Shown: positions 46,415 through 55,641, numbered from the stretch's first letter. The stretch: 55,641 nucleotides of DNA from Chara braunii (GCA_003427395.1 BFEA01000005.1:236593-292233); one strand, 5' to 3'. Numbers and translations: made by a program. Notes: generated by a model not told the origin, from the sequence alone.

Positions 46415-47135
46415 CCAGAGGCTGGGAGAGTCTCCATAAGATTGGAGGGCCCAGTGCTATGTTTATTTTCGATTGCCTGGAGGACCAGAAAGGTTCCCAT
46501 AAGATTGGGTGGTCTGGTTGCTTTAACTTGTGAGGGCTGCATGCGTTTGACTTTTTCAGGGACCAATTCCATAAGATTGGATGGCTTGGTTGCCTTGCTT
46601 TCATTGAGTTTTCTTATATTTTGTTAGTTCATGAAAGAGAGTTAGGCATGTTCCATACGATTGGATGACTTTGACTCTCTCTTGTTTTATTCTGAAAGGG
46701 AATTCATGCAAAGGACTAGACAGGTTCCCATAAGATTGGGTGGTCTGGTTTGGAGCCACGCACATGCTGGAACAAAAAAACTAATTTTGTTTATATCTTG
46801 TACTACATATTTATGAACTTGCTAGTCAGACATTTTTTCATAAGATTGGATGGTCTGACTATAGCTTATCACCAATTAAAGAGAGTATGGATTAAGAATA
46901 AAATTGTGGTAAAAAAGGACATGTTGAATCTTGATCTAAGATGACCTATTCATTCCTATGTTGCTTTAAAAGACAAAGTGCAGACAAATATATATAACTT
47001 GGATACGTAAATGGTTCAGGGCGACTAGGGTGGCCTAGTCACATGCCCAAAAAAGAAAAAAGTTGTCGTGTTAAGTGTTTGTGTACATTCTATGGTTGAG
47101 CTAGACATGTTTCCATAAGAGTGGGTGGTCTAGCT
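46415..47135 (+). repeat. LTR 3 stem-loop array (TAAGAT loops)
   Basis: This is the partner of the array at 31690-32421. Some units have exchanged bases but kept pairing: GACTAGAC (46714) with GTCTGGTT (46743), where LTR 2 has GATTGGAC with GTCTAGTC; AGCTAGAC (47099) with GTCTAGCT (47128), where LTR 2 has a G-T pair; GACTAGG (47023) with CCTAGTC (47034), again a G-T turned into G-C. One unit, TAGTCAGAC (46823) with GTCTGACTA (46853), is a perfect 9-bp stem here and weaker in LTR 2. The unit corresponding to 32207 has decayed. Confidence 0.82.
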
Positions 47136-47764
47136 TTATGCCCTATGTAAGCTGGGTATAAAGGGATAAATCATTGAAAGATTATGAACTATTGTTTGTT
47201 AAGAGGACTTTTGGGATGGTAAGAGTACTTACCTTTATGGTTTGGCTTGCATGTGACTGAGTGAAGCTACTACTTAGTTTGAGTTTTTGGTTGATAGGTA
47301 GTTGCTTTAGTTGCTCGCCACGTGCTAGAGTCATATGAGTTAGTATAATTGCTGCATTTTCTGAGATAAGTTTATTTTACTTAGGTCGATTTCTGCATTT
47401 TCTGGGATCTTTTTGTTATACTTGGTCTTGTATAAATCTTGATAAGCCACTTTCTCTACGGGAAGTGCCGCCGAAATTTCTAAAAAACCAATGAGTTAGT
47501 TAGATTTTGTCTGTTTCAGGGTCCAATTTTTTCTGACTTTTTGACTTAGTAAAAATCTTGTAAGCCTCCGTTTTTAAAGGGAGTGCTACCCAAATTTTTA
47601 TTAATTCAGGGAGTTAGACAAAATTAAACCTTGAAAAGTCAAAGTTATTTTTTGATTGTGAACTTAGTTTTGTATAAATATTGAAATAACACTTTCTCTA
47701 CGAGAAGCGGCGCCGAAATTTTTACAAATCTAAGGAGTTAGTTAAATTTTGTCTTAGTTGAACT

Positions 47765-48022
47765 CATGTCTTGTTTCTGAGTTCATATCTGACTTAGTAT
47801 AAATGTGGGAAGTCTACCTTTCTAAAGGAAGTGCTGCCCTAATTTTTACTCATGTCTTGTTTCTGAGTTCATATCTGACTTAGTATAAATGTGGGAAGTC
47901 TACCTTTCTAAAGGAAGTGCTGCCCTAATTTTTACTCATGTCTTGTTTCTGAGTTCATATCTGACTTAGTATAAATGTGGGAAGTCTACCTTTCTAAAGG
48001 AAGTGCTGCCCTAATTTTTACT
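47765..48022 (+). repeat. Tandem triplication, 86-bp period
   Basis: Three essentially identical units start at 47765, 47851 and 47937. LTR 2 has a single diverged unit near 33047, so this expanded in LTR 3 only. Confidence 0.93.
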
Positions 48023-48789
48023 AATTCAGGGAGTTAGACAAATTGTGACTTTCCAGAATTAGAGTTTGGATTTTGTTTTCGTATTTGATTTATTATAAAT
48101 TTTGAGAAGACATTTTTCCTACGGGAAACGCTGCCGAAATTTTTCTTAGTTTAGAGGAGGTAGATTATATTTTGACATGTGACAATTTTGACAATTCACT
48201 TTATATAGAGGAGATTCTGTCAAAGATCTACCCTTTCTTTAGGCACTGACTTAGGGGTAGACTCAGTAAGATGATTTTTTGTGGAATCATGATACGGAGA
48301 TTACTCTCGATTTGGACTCATAAATTTAGCTTGGGAATTGGTCTGTCTTGTGTTACAGGTCCTCTTGATTGATTGATTCATAATTTGAGCTAGAATCAGT
48401 TTGATCCTATAAGGATCTTGTTCTGTTATCACTGATAACAGGTCGGTTGCCAATTCGTCAGTTTACGATTCAACTCCAATCCACTCTTGTCACTCTACCT
48501 AAAGGTTTTAGCCCTGTGGTTTGAAATGTTTCATTGTGTTTTTACCTGAAATTTATTGAATGGTCATTTAACAAAGGTACTGAATATTTTATTGTTGGAA
48601 AGGTGTGCTAAGATTGAGGTTTGTGTGGCTAAAGCAAGGGGTGTGAGCGCAAAGAATGGTTGAAGTTAACCCCGTGTAGTGCATGGACTTTGGTTGAATC
48701 TTTAATGTGATTGCAGGCATGGTTGGTGTTTCGGACTTTGGATTTGACTGTCTGCGATCATACAGATATATATGGCTGAGAGGAGTCCC

Positions 48790-48840
48790 ACTGTGATTGT
48801 GAGAAGTGATCGTCACATATTTATAACCCTTTATATACAT
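48790..48840 (+). promoter_or_regulatory. Promoter-like block and TATA box of LTR 3
   Basis: GTGAGAAGTGATCGTCACAT followed by CCCTTTATATACATG, as in LTR 2. Confidence 0.4.
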
Positions 48841-49002
48841 GTAAATACATCTGAATTAAGTGTTTCGCGCGGCCTACTATGACCGCGCGCAAGGGTTAAA
48901 CAAATTATGTTTTTAACAGAAAAGGGAGATCCCTTGTTATCCTTTGCTTTTTAAAAGTTTTTAAAGGGTCCCGCCCCGGGTGCCGGACCGATGCGCTCGA
49001 CA

Positions 49003-49547
49003 ACGTTTTAGTCGACCGACAGCGAGTCCTGCTTGGGACCTCAGCCCCCCAATGCGTCGATTCGCGTGCGGGTCCGATTGAGGGGCGTTTGACTTCGTGT
49101 ACCCCCTATGTTTTTTTTTTTTGCTTGTTTTTTTTTCTGATGTTTACATTTTATGACTCTGCATAGTTTGTTCGCAAATATTTCGACAACATTGCTTGTA
49201 GCGATGCGGCGAAAAACCTCGAATTTTTGACCTTTCGTTAACCACTTCTGTACAGCGAACGAGAAAACGCCCTCGGTCGGGCTACCTCTGCGATTGCATA
49301 TAAAAAGCCTTTGCACGTGGTTCGGTAGCTCGGCGGGGATACACCCACCCAAGGGATGGTGACAAGTTGATAACTCCCGCGGGTGGAGGTAAGTTGTACC
49401 TCACGTAACCCTATCCTGTCATAGCGGTTGGCGAGAGGTATGGCTGACGCACTCGGCCGGAGTGACAAAACGCTCTACTACGAAGTCCTGCAAAATCATG
49501 CGTGACGCGGCCGAGAGGGTCCCCCTGCGGGACCAATGCGCTCGACA
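49003..49547 (+). mobile_element. Giant solo LTR, right part (LTR 1)
   Basis: This stretch continues the sequence interrupted at 27055: in LTR 2 the two pieces correspond to consecutive sequence (gagtggtatgcgt near 34565, then AGTCGACCGAC near 34601). It holds a third copy of the leader domain (ACCTCT at 49344? see next entry for exact arms) and ends GGACCAATGCGCTCGACA at 49547. Chromovirus pol resumes immediately. No primer-binding site follows, as expected for a solo LTR. A T-rich insertion at 49110-49135 and about 130 bases around it have no counterpart in LTR 2. Confidence 0.78.
49284..49400 (+). promoter_or_regulatory. Conserved structured leader domain with splice donor (LTR 1)
   Basis: ACCTCT (49284) pairs with GGAGGT (49385), one pair becoming T-G. 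Inside are GCGATTGCA, GGTAGCTCGGCGGGGATAC and CACC with GGTG. The closing arm reads GGAG then GTAAGT and forms GAGGT with ACCTC. This is the third copy of the layout at 6599 and 34733. Confidence 0.5.
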
Positions 49548-50215
49548 TCAGTGCAACCTATAAAGTATAAAGTCGGTAGAGGAGTGTACAAACGTGTTAT
49601 ACACAAGGTGCGCACGACCCAAATGGAGATCTCAGTCCTGCTGATCTGGACTGATCACAGGACGCAACAACTGAAACAAAATCTGGTTCATCACTTCAAA
49701 TTGACCATTGGCCTCAGGATGACGACCAATTGTCATGTCCAGTCGAGAATGAAGGTAATCCTTAAAGTTGGATTGTCGTTCATAGCTGCAAAATCTCGGA
49801 TCTCGATCGGTGATAATGGAGGTGGGCGGTCCATGATGTGTAACCTACCTGTCAGCAAATGTCGCCTGGACGGCTGAAACTCGAGCCTCAACTGGCAAGG
49901 GGATGAACTCTGCATATTTGGAGAACCGATCCATGCATACCATGACCTGACGCATGCCACGAAGTGTGGTCCTACCCAGGTCAGTAAAATCAATAGACAC
50001 TGACTGTACATGTGCTTCATGGATGGGTAGTGGTTTGAGTAGGCCAAGGGGAGGTCGTCGTACTACCTTATTCCTTTGGCATAACTCACACGTTTCCACA
50101 TAATGCAGCATGTCACTCCTCGTCTCCTTCCAGAAGAAGCGTTGCGATAGGGCTGCATATGATTTGAGGGCACGAAAGTGACCACGAGCATCAGGACACT
50201 CTGACATTAGAAGTG
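49548..50215 (-). pseudogene. Chromovirus pol: integrase zinc-binding and catalytic core
   Basis: On the minus strand the frame shows the zinc-binding His/Cys end (ETCELCQRNK), the first catalytic Asp (VSIDFTDLG), the second (ITDRDPRF) and the catalytic Glu (HPEANGQFEVMN). The sequence then continues to a VHSST-like motif and stops at 49548, where LTR 1 begins. The continuation is at 18857. Two in-frame stops (near 49850 and 49645) replace likely Trp codons. The enzyme would have inserted cDNA into chromosomes; this copy is dead. Confidence 0.88.
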
Positions 50216-50319
50216 TTCTCAGCTTTCGGTCCTAGGGAATGCATAGACGTTCCTCAACCCTGTTGCAAGTGTACAGCAGATCTGAAACCAGAGTGTATCC
50301 TGATCAGAGGTAGGATCAT

Positions 50320-50830
50320 CGTGAAGATTCCTCACTATAGACCCAAAAATGGTATTCTGGGGGAGAAGACAAGAAATGCTCTGATGAGTCTTCTCTCCAA
50401 ATGAGTGAGTAAAGGAGATCAGAAAGAGAGCGTCAGGCGTACGAGAAAGGGCATCTGCTATACGATTGTAGCAGCCCTTGTTGTGCTTCAGTTCAAAATC
50501 AAACATGTCAATGAACTGAATATAGCGAGTAAGTTTGTCATTCAATTCTCTCTGGGACTTCATCCCCTGGAGGGTGGAGTGATCTGAAAAGATCTTGAAG
50601 TGTCTGCCAAGAGGAAGTGTTTCCAATGCTTGAGCGCTGACACAAGAGCATAGAGTTTTTTCTCATAGGTAAAGTCCTGCAACTTCTTTATTTTGATCTT
50701 CTTGCTCATGTATTTGACAGGCTGTAGACCATTCCCATCATTCTGCTGAAGTACCGCCCCTGCACCATACTGACTAGCATCAGTAGTAAGCACAAAAGAC
50801 AAAGTAGAGACACGAATAAAGGCCTCCTTG
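50320..50830 (-). pseudogene. Chromovirus pol: RNase H region
   Basis: The frame 50802-50560 reads VLTTDASQYGAGAVLQQND, a typical Ty3/gypsy RNase H start with its Asp, then YEKKLYALVSALKHWKHFL. A frameshift near 50600 leads into KIFSDHSTLQ and NRIADALSRTP, the end of the domain. The Glu and Asp residues needed for RNA cleavage appear present, but the frame is broken. Confidence 0.85.
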
Positions 50831-51003
50831 AAACATGTAAAAACCTCCTCACACTCTAATGTCCAAAGAAGGAAGTGTTTTTTCTTTGTGAGGTCAGTTA
50901 GGGGTGCTGCAATGGAGGAGATATTCTTAATGAACTTCCTGTAGTAAGATGCAAGATCTAAGAAAGACTGGACATCACGAATGTTAACAGGCTTCGGCCA
51001 GTC

Positions 51004-51760
51004 CTATACAGCAACAACTTTCGTTGCCTCATGAGTCAACCCCTTTCCAGAAATGACATGACCCAGATAAACCACAGAGGGAACTCCAAAAGAAGACTTC
51101 TCCTTGTTGATCTTATACTGGTTATTATGTAAGGCATGGAGGACCAGAGCCAGATGTTGCGCATGCTCCTGAACAGAACGACTGAATACTAGGATATCAT
51201 CCAAGTAGACAACTACGAACTTGTCCAGGTAAGACCTGAGTATGCGATGCATCTCTGTTTGGAATGTGTTTGGGGCATTGCAAAGACCGAATGGCATGAC
51301 CAAGTACCATACCTGGTCTTGAAGGCTGTCTTCTGGACATCGCTTTCAACCATCTCAATCTGGTGATAACCAGATTTGAGGTCGATCTTGCTAAAAATAT
51401 TACAGCCCTGCACCATATCCAACAGGTCATCAATACGAGGAAGAGGCTCTGTAGACTTCCTCGTGATCTTATTGAGACCTCTATAGTCCACGCACATTCT
51501 GAATTCACCATTCCCTTTGGAACAAAGAGGACTGGTGCCCCAAACTCCGATGTGTTGGGCCTGATCCAACCCTTGCTAGTCAGGGTCTCTAACTGTCTCC
51601 TGAGCTCGTTAAGTTCAGTAGGGGACATCCTATAGACTCGACCCTTGGGATGGACCGAACCAGGCAGGAGCTCAATCTTATGTTTGGTCTGCCTATGAAC
51701 AAGTTTAGTAGGCTCCTCCATAAGATATGAGAACCAGTAAACAACGTGCTGAATCTGAGA
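51004..51760 (-). pseudogene. Chromovirus pol: reverse transcriptase
   Basis: Reading leftwards, KIELLPGSVHPKGRVYRMSP, then GWIRPNTSEFGAPVLFVPKG, then FRMCVDYRGLNKIT, IDDLLDMVQG, FSKIDLKSGYHQI, MPFGLCNAPNTFQ and the catalytic YLDD at 51196-51207, then YLGHVISGKG. The order and motifs are those of Ty3/gypsy RT. The domain is spread over three frames, so at least two frameshifts have occurred (near 51530 and 51310). Confidence 0.92.
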
Positions 51761-51986
51761 GGGACAGAGAACAATTTTCACATCAAGCTGTTTGACATAG
51801 GCCACGAATAGACGGGTGTGGTCAGACTGGCGAGAAAACCGCATAAAGCTGCGAGTGGCATGCAAAAAAAACTACTGGCTGGATGATACTCATCAGCAAG
51901 CAAACAAGGGCGATAGATACCATGCCGGTCAGGTAACTCAACCCTAGGAATCCGCTAGTCGATCCTAGGATTGGTGGCACTAAGCC

Positions 51987-52503
51987 GCTGCATGAAGAAC
52001 ACAAGGTCAAAGGGAACATCAGGGAACACATAGAAATTCAGGTGGTGCCACCGCCTGAATTTCTCCCTGCATGTCAAAAGTCACAGCTAGACCCTTGACA
52101 ACAGTTATGATCCCGACTGTGAATGAGTCACCAATACGAACCTCAATAGGCTGTCGCAATTTTCTCAGTCTCTGATCCAAGTGCAACCTGCTGACTGTAT
52201 TGGGAGACATAAAAATAAAATTGCGTATAGCCCCACAGTCTAAGAGCCCTTGAACTTGGCTCCAAGGATAGAGGGTCGAAGCATGATGAGTTCTGACCTA
52301 TGCTTCTTCCTTTCTTGCAAAGATATGAAAAGATCAGCAAGGCACTGAGAATCATCCTCCTCCCACTTTTCATCCAACTCAGAGTCCTTAAAAGTGAATG
52401 ACCCTGAAGCTGCAACTCTAAAGATAGAACCAGTGAGAGAATGTGAGGATTCATCTTCATAAGAAGGTGAATCAGCATTGGTGGAAGGAGCTGCTACTTC
52501 CAC
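51987..52503 (-). pseudogene. Chromovirus pol: aspartic protease region
   Basis: KFKG is followed by LLDCGAIRNFIF, the retropepsin active-site motif with Cys where Ser is usual (DCGA for DSGA), and by a beta-rich stretch (VRIGDSFTVGIITV). The region upstream is an acidic linker. It is split by a frameshift near 52240 and a stop near 52020. Confidence 0.72.
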
Positions 52504-52565
52504 CTCTCTCTGCTCTAGTTTTTAAACTAGAGGCGGCTGTAGACCTGCGAGGCATGCCGGGACAG

Positions 52566-53380
52566 TCCTTTAGGAAGTGGTCCCCCTCGCATCTCAGGCC
52601 GATACCTCGACCTTTCTCTTCTTCCAAACCCCCTCCTAGATCGTGAGTGCATGCCAATGGAAGGTGGAAGGATCAAGAGGGTCAGCTGGCCAACGGACGT
52701 CACGTGGTAGAGACACTCTCTGGGCATCAGGGAAAGAGACACGTCCCTTACCTTTGCCCAACCAGCCGCTGGTTGAAGCTTTCTGAGCTGAGGATTTGCC
52801 CTTGGCCAGGCCCATCAAAGCATCAGCCAGGGCAAGAACAGAAGGATCTGCAACAGATGAAGAAGCAGTTCCATATGGGGGGTTCCCACCCTGGGATGCT
52901 ACATCATCACCAGAATTGAAAGGACAGGGGTGTCTGCCTGAGATACGAGGGGGACCACTTCCTAAAGGACTCCTTTAGGAAGTGGTCCCCCTCGCATCTC
53001 AGGCAGACACCCCTATCCTTTCTCTTCCTCCAAACCCCCTCCTTGATCCTGAGTGCATGCTAGGGGAAGGTGGAAGGATCAAGGGGGTAAGCTGGCCAGC
53101 GGACGTCAGGTGATAGAGACACTCTCTGGGCACCAGGGAAAGAGGCACGTGTCTTACCTTTCCCCTTGCTGCTAGATGATGCTTTCTGAGTTGGGGATTT
53201 GCCCTTGGTCAGGCCCATCAAAGCATCAACCAGGGCAAGAACAGCAGGATCTGCAGCGGATGAATAAGCAGTTCCATATGGGGGGTTCCCACCCTGGGAT
53301 GCTACAACATCATCAGAACTGGAAGCTGCAAAAGCAAACAGGGCACCCTTCCTCCTTTTACGCCCCTTTGAGGAGGGTCC
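52566..53380 (-). repeat. 405-bp direct duplication in gag
   Basis: TCCTTTAGGAAGTGGTCC at 52566 recurs at 52971, and the following ~400 bases match in both with substitutions. At the junction the end of the left copy is replaced by an inverted piece (see the palindrome entry). Confidence 0.88.
52919..53021. repeat. 103-bp near-perfect palindrome at duplication junction
   Basis: Two 51-base arms face each other around C at 52970, with two mismatches. The centre reads AAAGGACTCCTTT. Each arm contains the zinc-knuckle coding segment. It looks like the scar of a template switch that copied the same segment in both directions. Confidence 0.92.
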
Positions 53381-54517
53381 CTTCCTTCCTTCAGAAGGTG
53401 CTTCCTGAACATGGAGTTTGGACTCCAAGTCTAGGGCTGCTATGCCAAAGGACCGCCAGTCCTTATGGCCTTGAGAGAAGAGTGCAATGTGGTAAGGATC
53501 AGGCGCTGCCCTTAGGAAATGAATGAGCAAATCCTGCTTACTCATCTCCTACTCAGGAGTCAATGTAAGACTCTCAAAGGTGAAGTAGAGTTTGGACAAG
53601 GAGCCATCAAATTTCCTTTGGCCCAGGCGCAAAATTTTATCTGCCGCTTTCTCGGCATGCTCCTTGTCTGCAAACCTATCCTGCAGAGCCTACAGAAAAC
53701 CAACCATCCTCAGCCTCTGCGCCCAATCAGCCATCTCCATCCCTTGCTTGCTGGAGGTGGAGGTGCACCATTTCAGTGCAGTCCTCTCCAGATGAGCTAG
53801 GATGACACTCACCTTTACATCCTCATCACATTTGAACCCACTCAGGTAGGTTCGTTATGCAATGACCCAATCTGCAACATCCACCTTTGGGTCCTCGCCA
53901 GAGAACATAGGTGGAGAGGTCAGCTTGGGCCGCTGAAAATCAAATGGAGTTGAGGGCTGTGAAGTTGTTGCTGACTTGGGTGTAGACGAAGGAGATGTAA
54001 TTCTGGATTGTGGGGATGATGGGGGTTTCACTTGAGAAGGTCCAGGAGATGGAGAAACTGTCTGAGTAGGTGGAATCTGCAGATGAACAAAGAGACGATC
54101 AAGCTTGGAGGAGATGTCTTTCAACTCTTTTGTATATTCTGCCATACTCTCCTCTAGGATGGTGATCCTGACATCCCAGTTAGTAAAATAAGAGTGGTGA
54201 ATTTCATCCTGCAAGAGGACAAATTCAGCTATGTCCTTATTGTATTGGCTGAAACTGCCACTCGTCCTGACCTTCTCCACATCAGTTGTCAGTTCCCGCC
54301 TTCTCGTCTTTTTCCTGACAGTTTCCTCTTTCCTTTTTAACTCAGCCTTTAAAGCCTCAACTGCCAGTGCCTGTTGGTGAAGTTTTTCCTCCTTAGCACG
54401 CAGTTCAGTCCCTAAAGGGTCAAGAGGAATGTGAGGCTTTACCTCAGAAGCTTCACCCTTCTCATAACCTGACATCCTGCTTTTCCCACAATTCAGATAT
54501 AAAAAAAATAAAACCAT

Positions 54518-54911
54518 TAATCAGAAGACAAAATTGGAAGTAATAGTAACTGAGGTTTCTTTGCAGTACTCACTCAATTGCTGTCACCTGACTGGAGAGA
54601 GAAAGTGGGTTAATTTAAGCAAGTGAGTGCTCAGTCTCTGCAGACCGCTTGAGGGTCACGGTCAACTTAGAGTACACTCATCAAAAATTCATTTCACGAT
54701 TTTTTAATCCCTATCCTGACACAACAATTGCATGCAATTACTGCAAATCCTGTATCAATTACTTGCAGGATGCAGTCTTGGACTGATTAGTAGTGATTAG
54801 AAGTTAGACAGAGTGACTAATTAGTGACAAACAGGTTTCCATTGATGACCAAGGTGCAACGATTTACAGGGTATCCTATTTTTAGACCTACCCTACATAC
54901 TTCACCACTGT
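54518..54911. other. Chromovirus leader or LTR, not resolved
   Basis: This is the expected site of the leader, primer-binding site and 5' LTR of the minus-strand chromovirus. I found no tRNA-Met-type primer site here on the minus strand, and no match to the sequence at 17160-18168. No gene seen. Confidence 0.35.
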
Positions 54912-55236
54912 TGTAGCGGACCTCGGGTTGGCCTGTGAGACCAGCCCCTTGGCCTGTTCTCACAGGCCTGTGTTGTATTCGGGGTAGGCCAGTCCAGGCC
55001 GGTACCTCTGTCGGTACCAGCCCGTCCAGTCCAGTCCCGTCAGTCCGCTGGGGTATACCCCAGCCATTGTCTGTTTTCAGTCTCATTCTTCACTTGCACA
55101 TTTTGGAGTACGTGCGTTGGAGTCTTGCGTGGGGAGCTGCGCTGTGCACCTTGCTCCCTTCTTCTTCCTCCATCTCCATCTCTGTCACTAGCGGAGCACC
55201 ACACCTGGTGGGTCCGCTTCATTGGTATTGGAGCGG
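54912..55236 (+). mobile_element. Possible end of another LTR with primer-binding site
   Basis: On the plus strand CTTCA at 55221 is followed by TTGGTATTGGAGC, which differs from the usual initiator-tRNA-Met primer site (TTGGTATCAGAGC) at two bases. If real, a plus-strand LTR element starts to the left, perhaps at TGTTGTAGC near 54911, and continues beyond the window. I see no second LTR, so this remains a suggestion. Confidence 0.25.
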
Positions 55237-55641
55237 GAACGGTCCCCGCCCCCACCCACCACACCACACAGCAGGGAAATGCGGCAAAACCCGACAGTCG
55301 GGTTTTCGACTGTTTTCGGGGCGTTTTTGGGCGAAAAAGCGGGAAAAACAACGAAGAAAGGTGCTGCAGCAGGAAAGCTCCACGTGGCGAAAAAGAAAGC
55401 CGCATCACGGCGCTTGCCAGGCCGCCGCACGCGCGCGCATGCCACGCGCCCACGCTGCCCCGCTCCCGGATTTATATTATTAAGATCCGGAATGCAACTG
55501 CTGCTGCTGGGGTTTAAACCCAGGTGGCTGCTGGGCCATGCGCATGTGTATGCACCTTGCTAACACACTCGCCACAGAGTGTACATGGTGCTGTAGTGCG
55601 GCACACTCGTGTTGAAGTGGTGCCGTGCTGGCTATTTACCC
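55237..55641. other. GC-rich unassigned end of window
   Basis: Frames on both strands overlap through a GC-rich, Arg-rich region and show no domain. It would be the leader of the possible LTR element at 54912-55236. Confidence 0.35.

Larger units (their letters stand above)
42106..49002 (+). mobile_element. Complete giant-LTR element: 3' LTR (LTR 3, 6.9 kb)
   Basis: It begins TGTCGGTGCG and ends GCGCTCGACA, the family termini. It aligns with LTR 2 from the first base to about 48957. There it jumps directly to the last 37 bases of the LTR (GGGTCCCGCCCCG and on), so roughly 0.9 kb holding the leader domain is deleted. It differs from LTR 2 in tandem-repeat number (one unit of the 171-bp repeat instead of three; three 86-bp units instead of one). 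Position right after the internal region and the 4-bp flank match (ACGT after it, GCGT before LTR 2) identify it as the 3' LTR. Confidence 0.82.
52504..54475 (-). pseudogene. Chromovirus gag with internal duplication
   Basis: I take the start at the ATG at 54475 (MSGYEKGEA) rather than the one 42 bases upstream, which would add a hydrophobic run. Residues to about 54100 include a Lys/Glu-rich coiled-coil (EEKLHQQALAVEALKAEL). A Pro/Ser/Thr linker follows, then the capsid part (WVIA, RTYLSGFKCDED, ERTALKWC, FDGSLSKLYF, LLIHFLRAAPDPY). A basic linker leads to a zinc-knuckle-like CLRCEGDHFLKDC (C-x2-C-x3-H-x4-C). Stops at about 53854, 53550 and 53060 sit at likely Gln or Trp codons. The linker and knuckle segment is duplicated (405-bp period); in the downstream copy the first Cys is Gly. 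Confidence 0.82.

Noticed and set aside
27056-49002. A 15-kb tandem satellite (27056 to 42106 as one unit)
   Set aside because: The second unit stops at an LTR-type CA end without the internal region. Short target duplications surround both the element and the solo LTR, and a primer-binding site sits exactly at the LTR edge. These fit retrotransposon insertion, not unequal-exchange arrays.
55040-55563. Overlapping frames of 85-182 residues at the window end
   Set aside because: GC-rich, low-stop DNA on both strands, Arg/Pro-rich translations with no domain.

Overview
This window looks like repeat-rich nuclear DNA from a plant-lineage eukaryote. The reasons are Ty3/gypsy and LINE-type retroelements, non-autonomous hAT-like elements, long microsatellites, and primer-binding sites that match the plant tRNA-Asp 3' end. 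A charophyte alga or early land plant is my guess only; the sequence does not settle the species. I see no host gene that I can name, no rRNA or tRNA gene, and no CRISPR array.

The main object is a family of LTR retrotransposons with enormous LTRs, nested inside one another. The outermost layer is a decayed Ty3/gypsy chromovirus on the minus strand. Its gag, protease, RT, RNase H and integrase core lie at 54.5-49.55 kb, and its integrase C-terminus plus chromodomain lie at 18.86-18.2 kb. The two halves are separated by about 30.7 kb of inserted DNA. That insert is a solo LTR of about 8.7 kb (18858-27055 plus 49003-49547). A complete element of about 21.9 kb (27056-49002) is in turn inserted into the solo LTR. 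The complete element has a 7.96-kb 5' LTR (27056-35018), a tRNA-Asp-type primer-binding site at 35021, an internal region with two ORFs (37287-37949 and 38289-39410, the second Gag-like) and no visible pol, and a 6.9-kb 3' LTR (42106-49002). Both insertions carry likely 4-bp target duplications, each with one transition. A fourth, older relative (element 0) occupies about 3.1-13.6 kb, with its own primer-binding site at 6868 and 3' LTR start at 12778.

The most striking signal is inside these LTRs. Each carries a tandem array of short stem-loops (3.70-4.57, 23.69-24.99, 31.69-32.42 and 46.4-47.14 kb). Within an array the hexaloop core is kept while the outer stem arms change in a compensatory way. 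The non-Watson-Crick pairs are nearly all G-T on the plus strand. That fits folding of the plus-strand RNA, and the primer-binding site independently shows plus is the sense strand. The three subfamilies use different loop sequences (TAAGTT, TAAGAT, CCGTGA) with the same architecture. Other conserved LTR parts are a palindrome exactly 10 bp inside each LTR start, a promoter-like block with a TATA box about 1 kb before the LTR end, and a structured leader segment that includes a splice-donor consensus.

The rest by position: 1-3.1 kb holds low-complexity DNA, a 762-bp hAT-like MITE (1395-2156) and a possible isolated exon. A second, inverted MITE copy (5423-6112) sits in the element 0 LTR. A decayed LINE C-terminus with a zinc-binding motif lies on the minus strand at 14.3-16.6 kb. 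At 17.2-18.17 kb lies the probable chromovirus 3' LTR. From 54.5 kb to the end there is noncoding DNA with a possible further LTR/primer-binding site.
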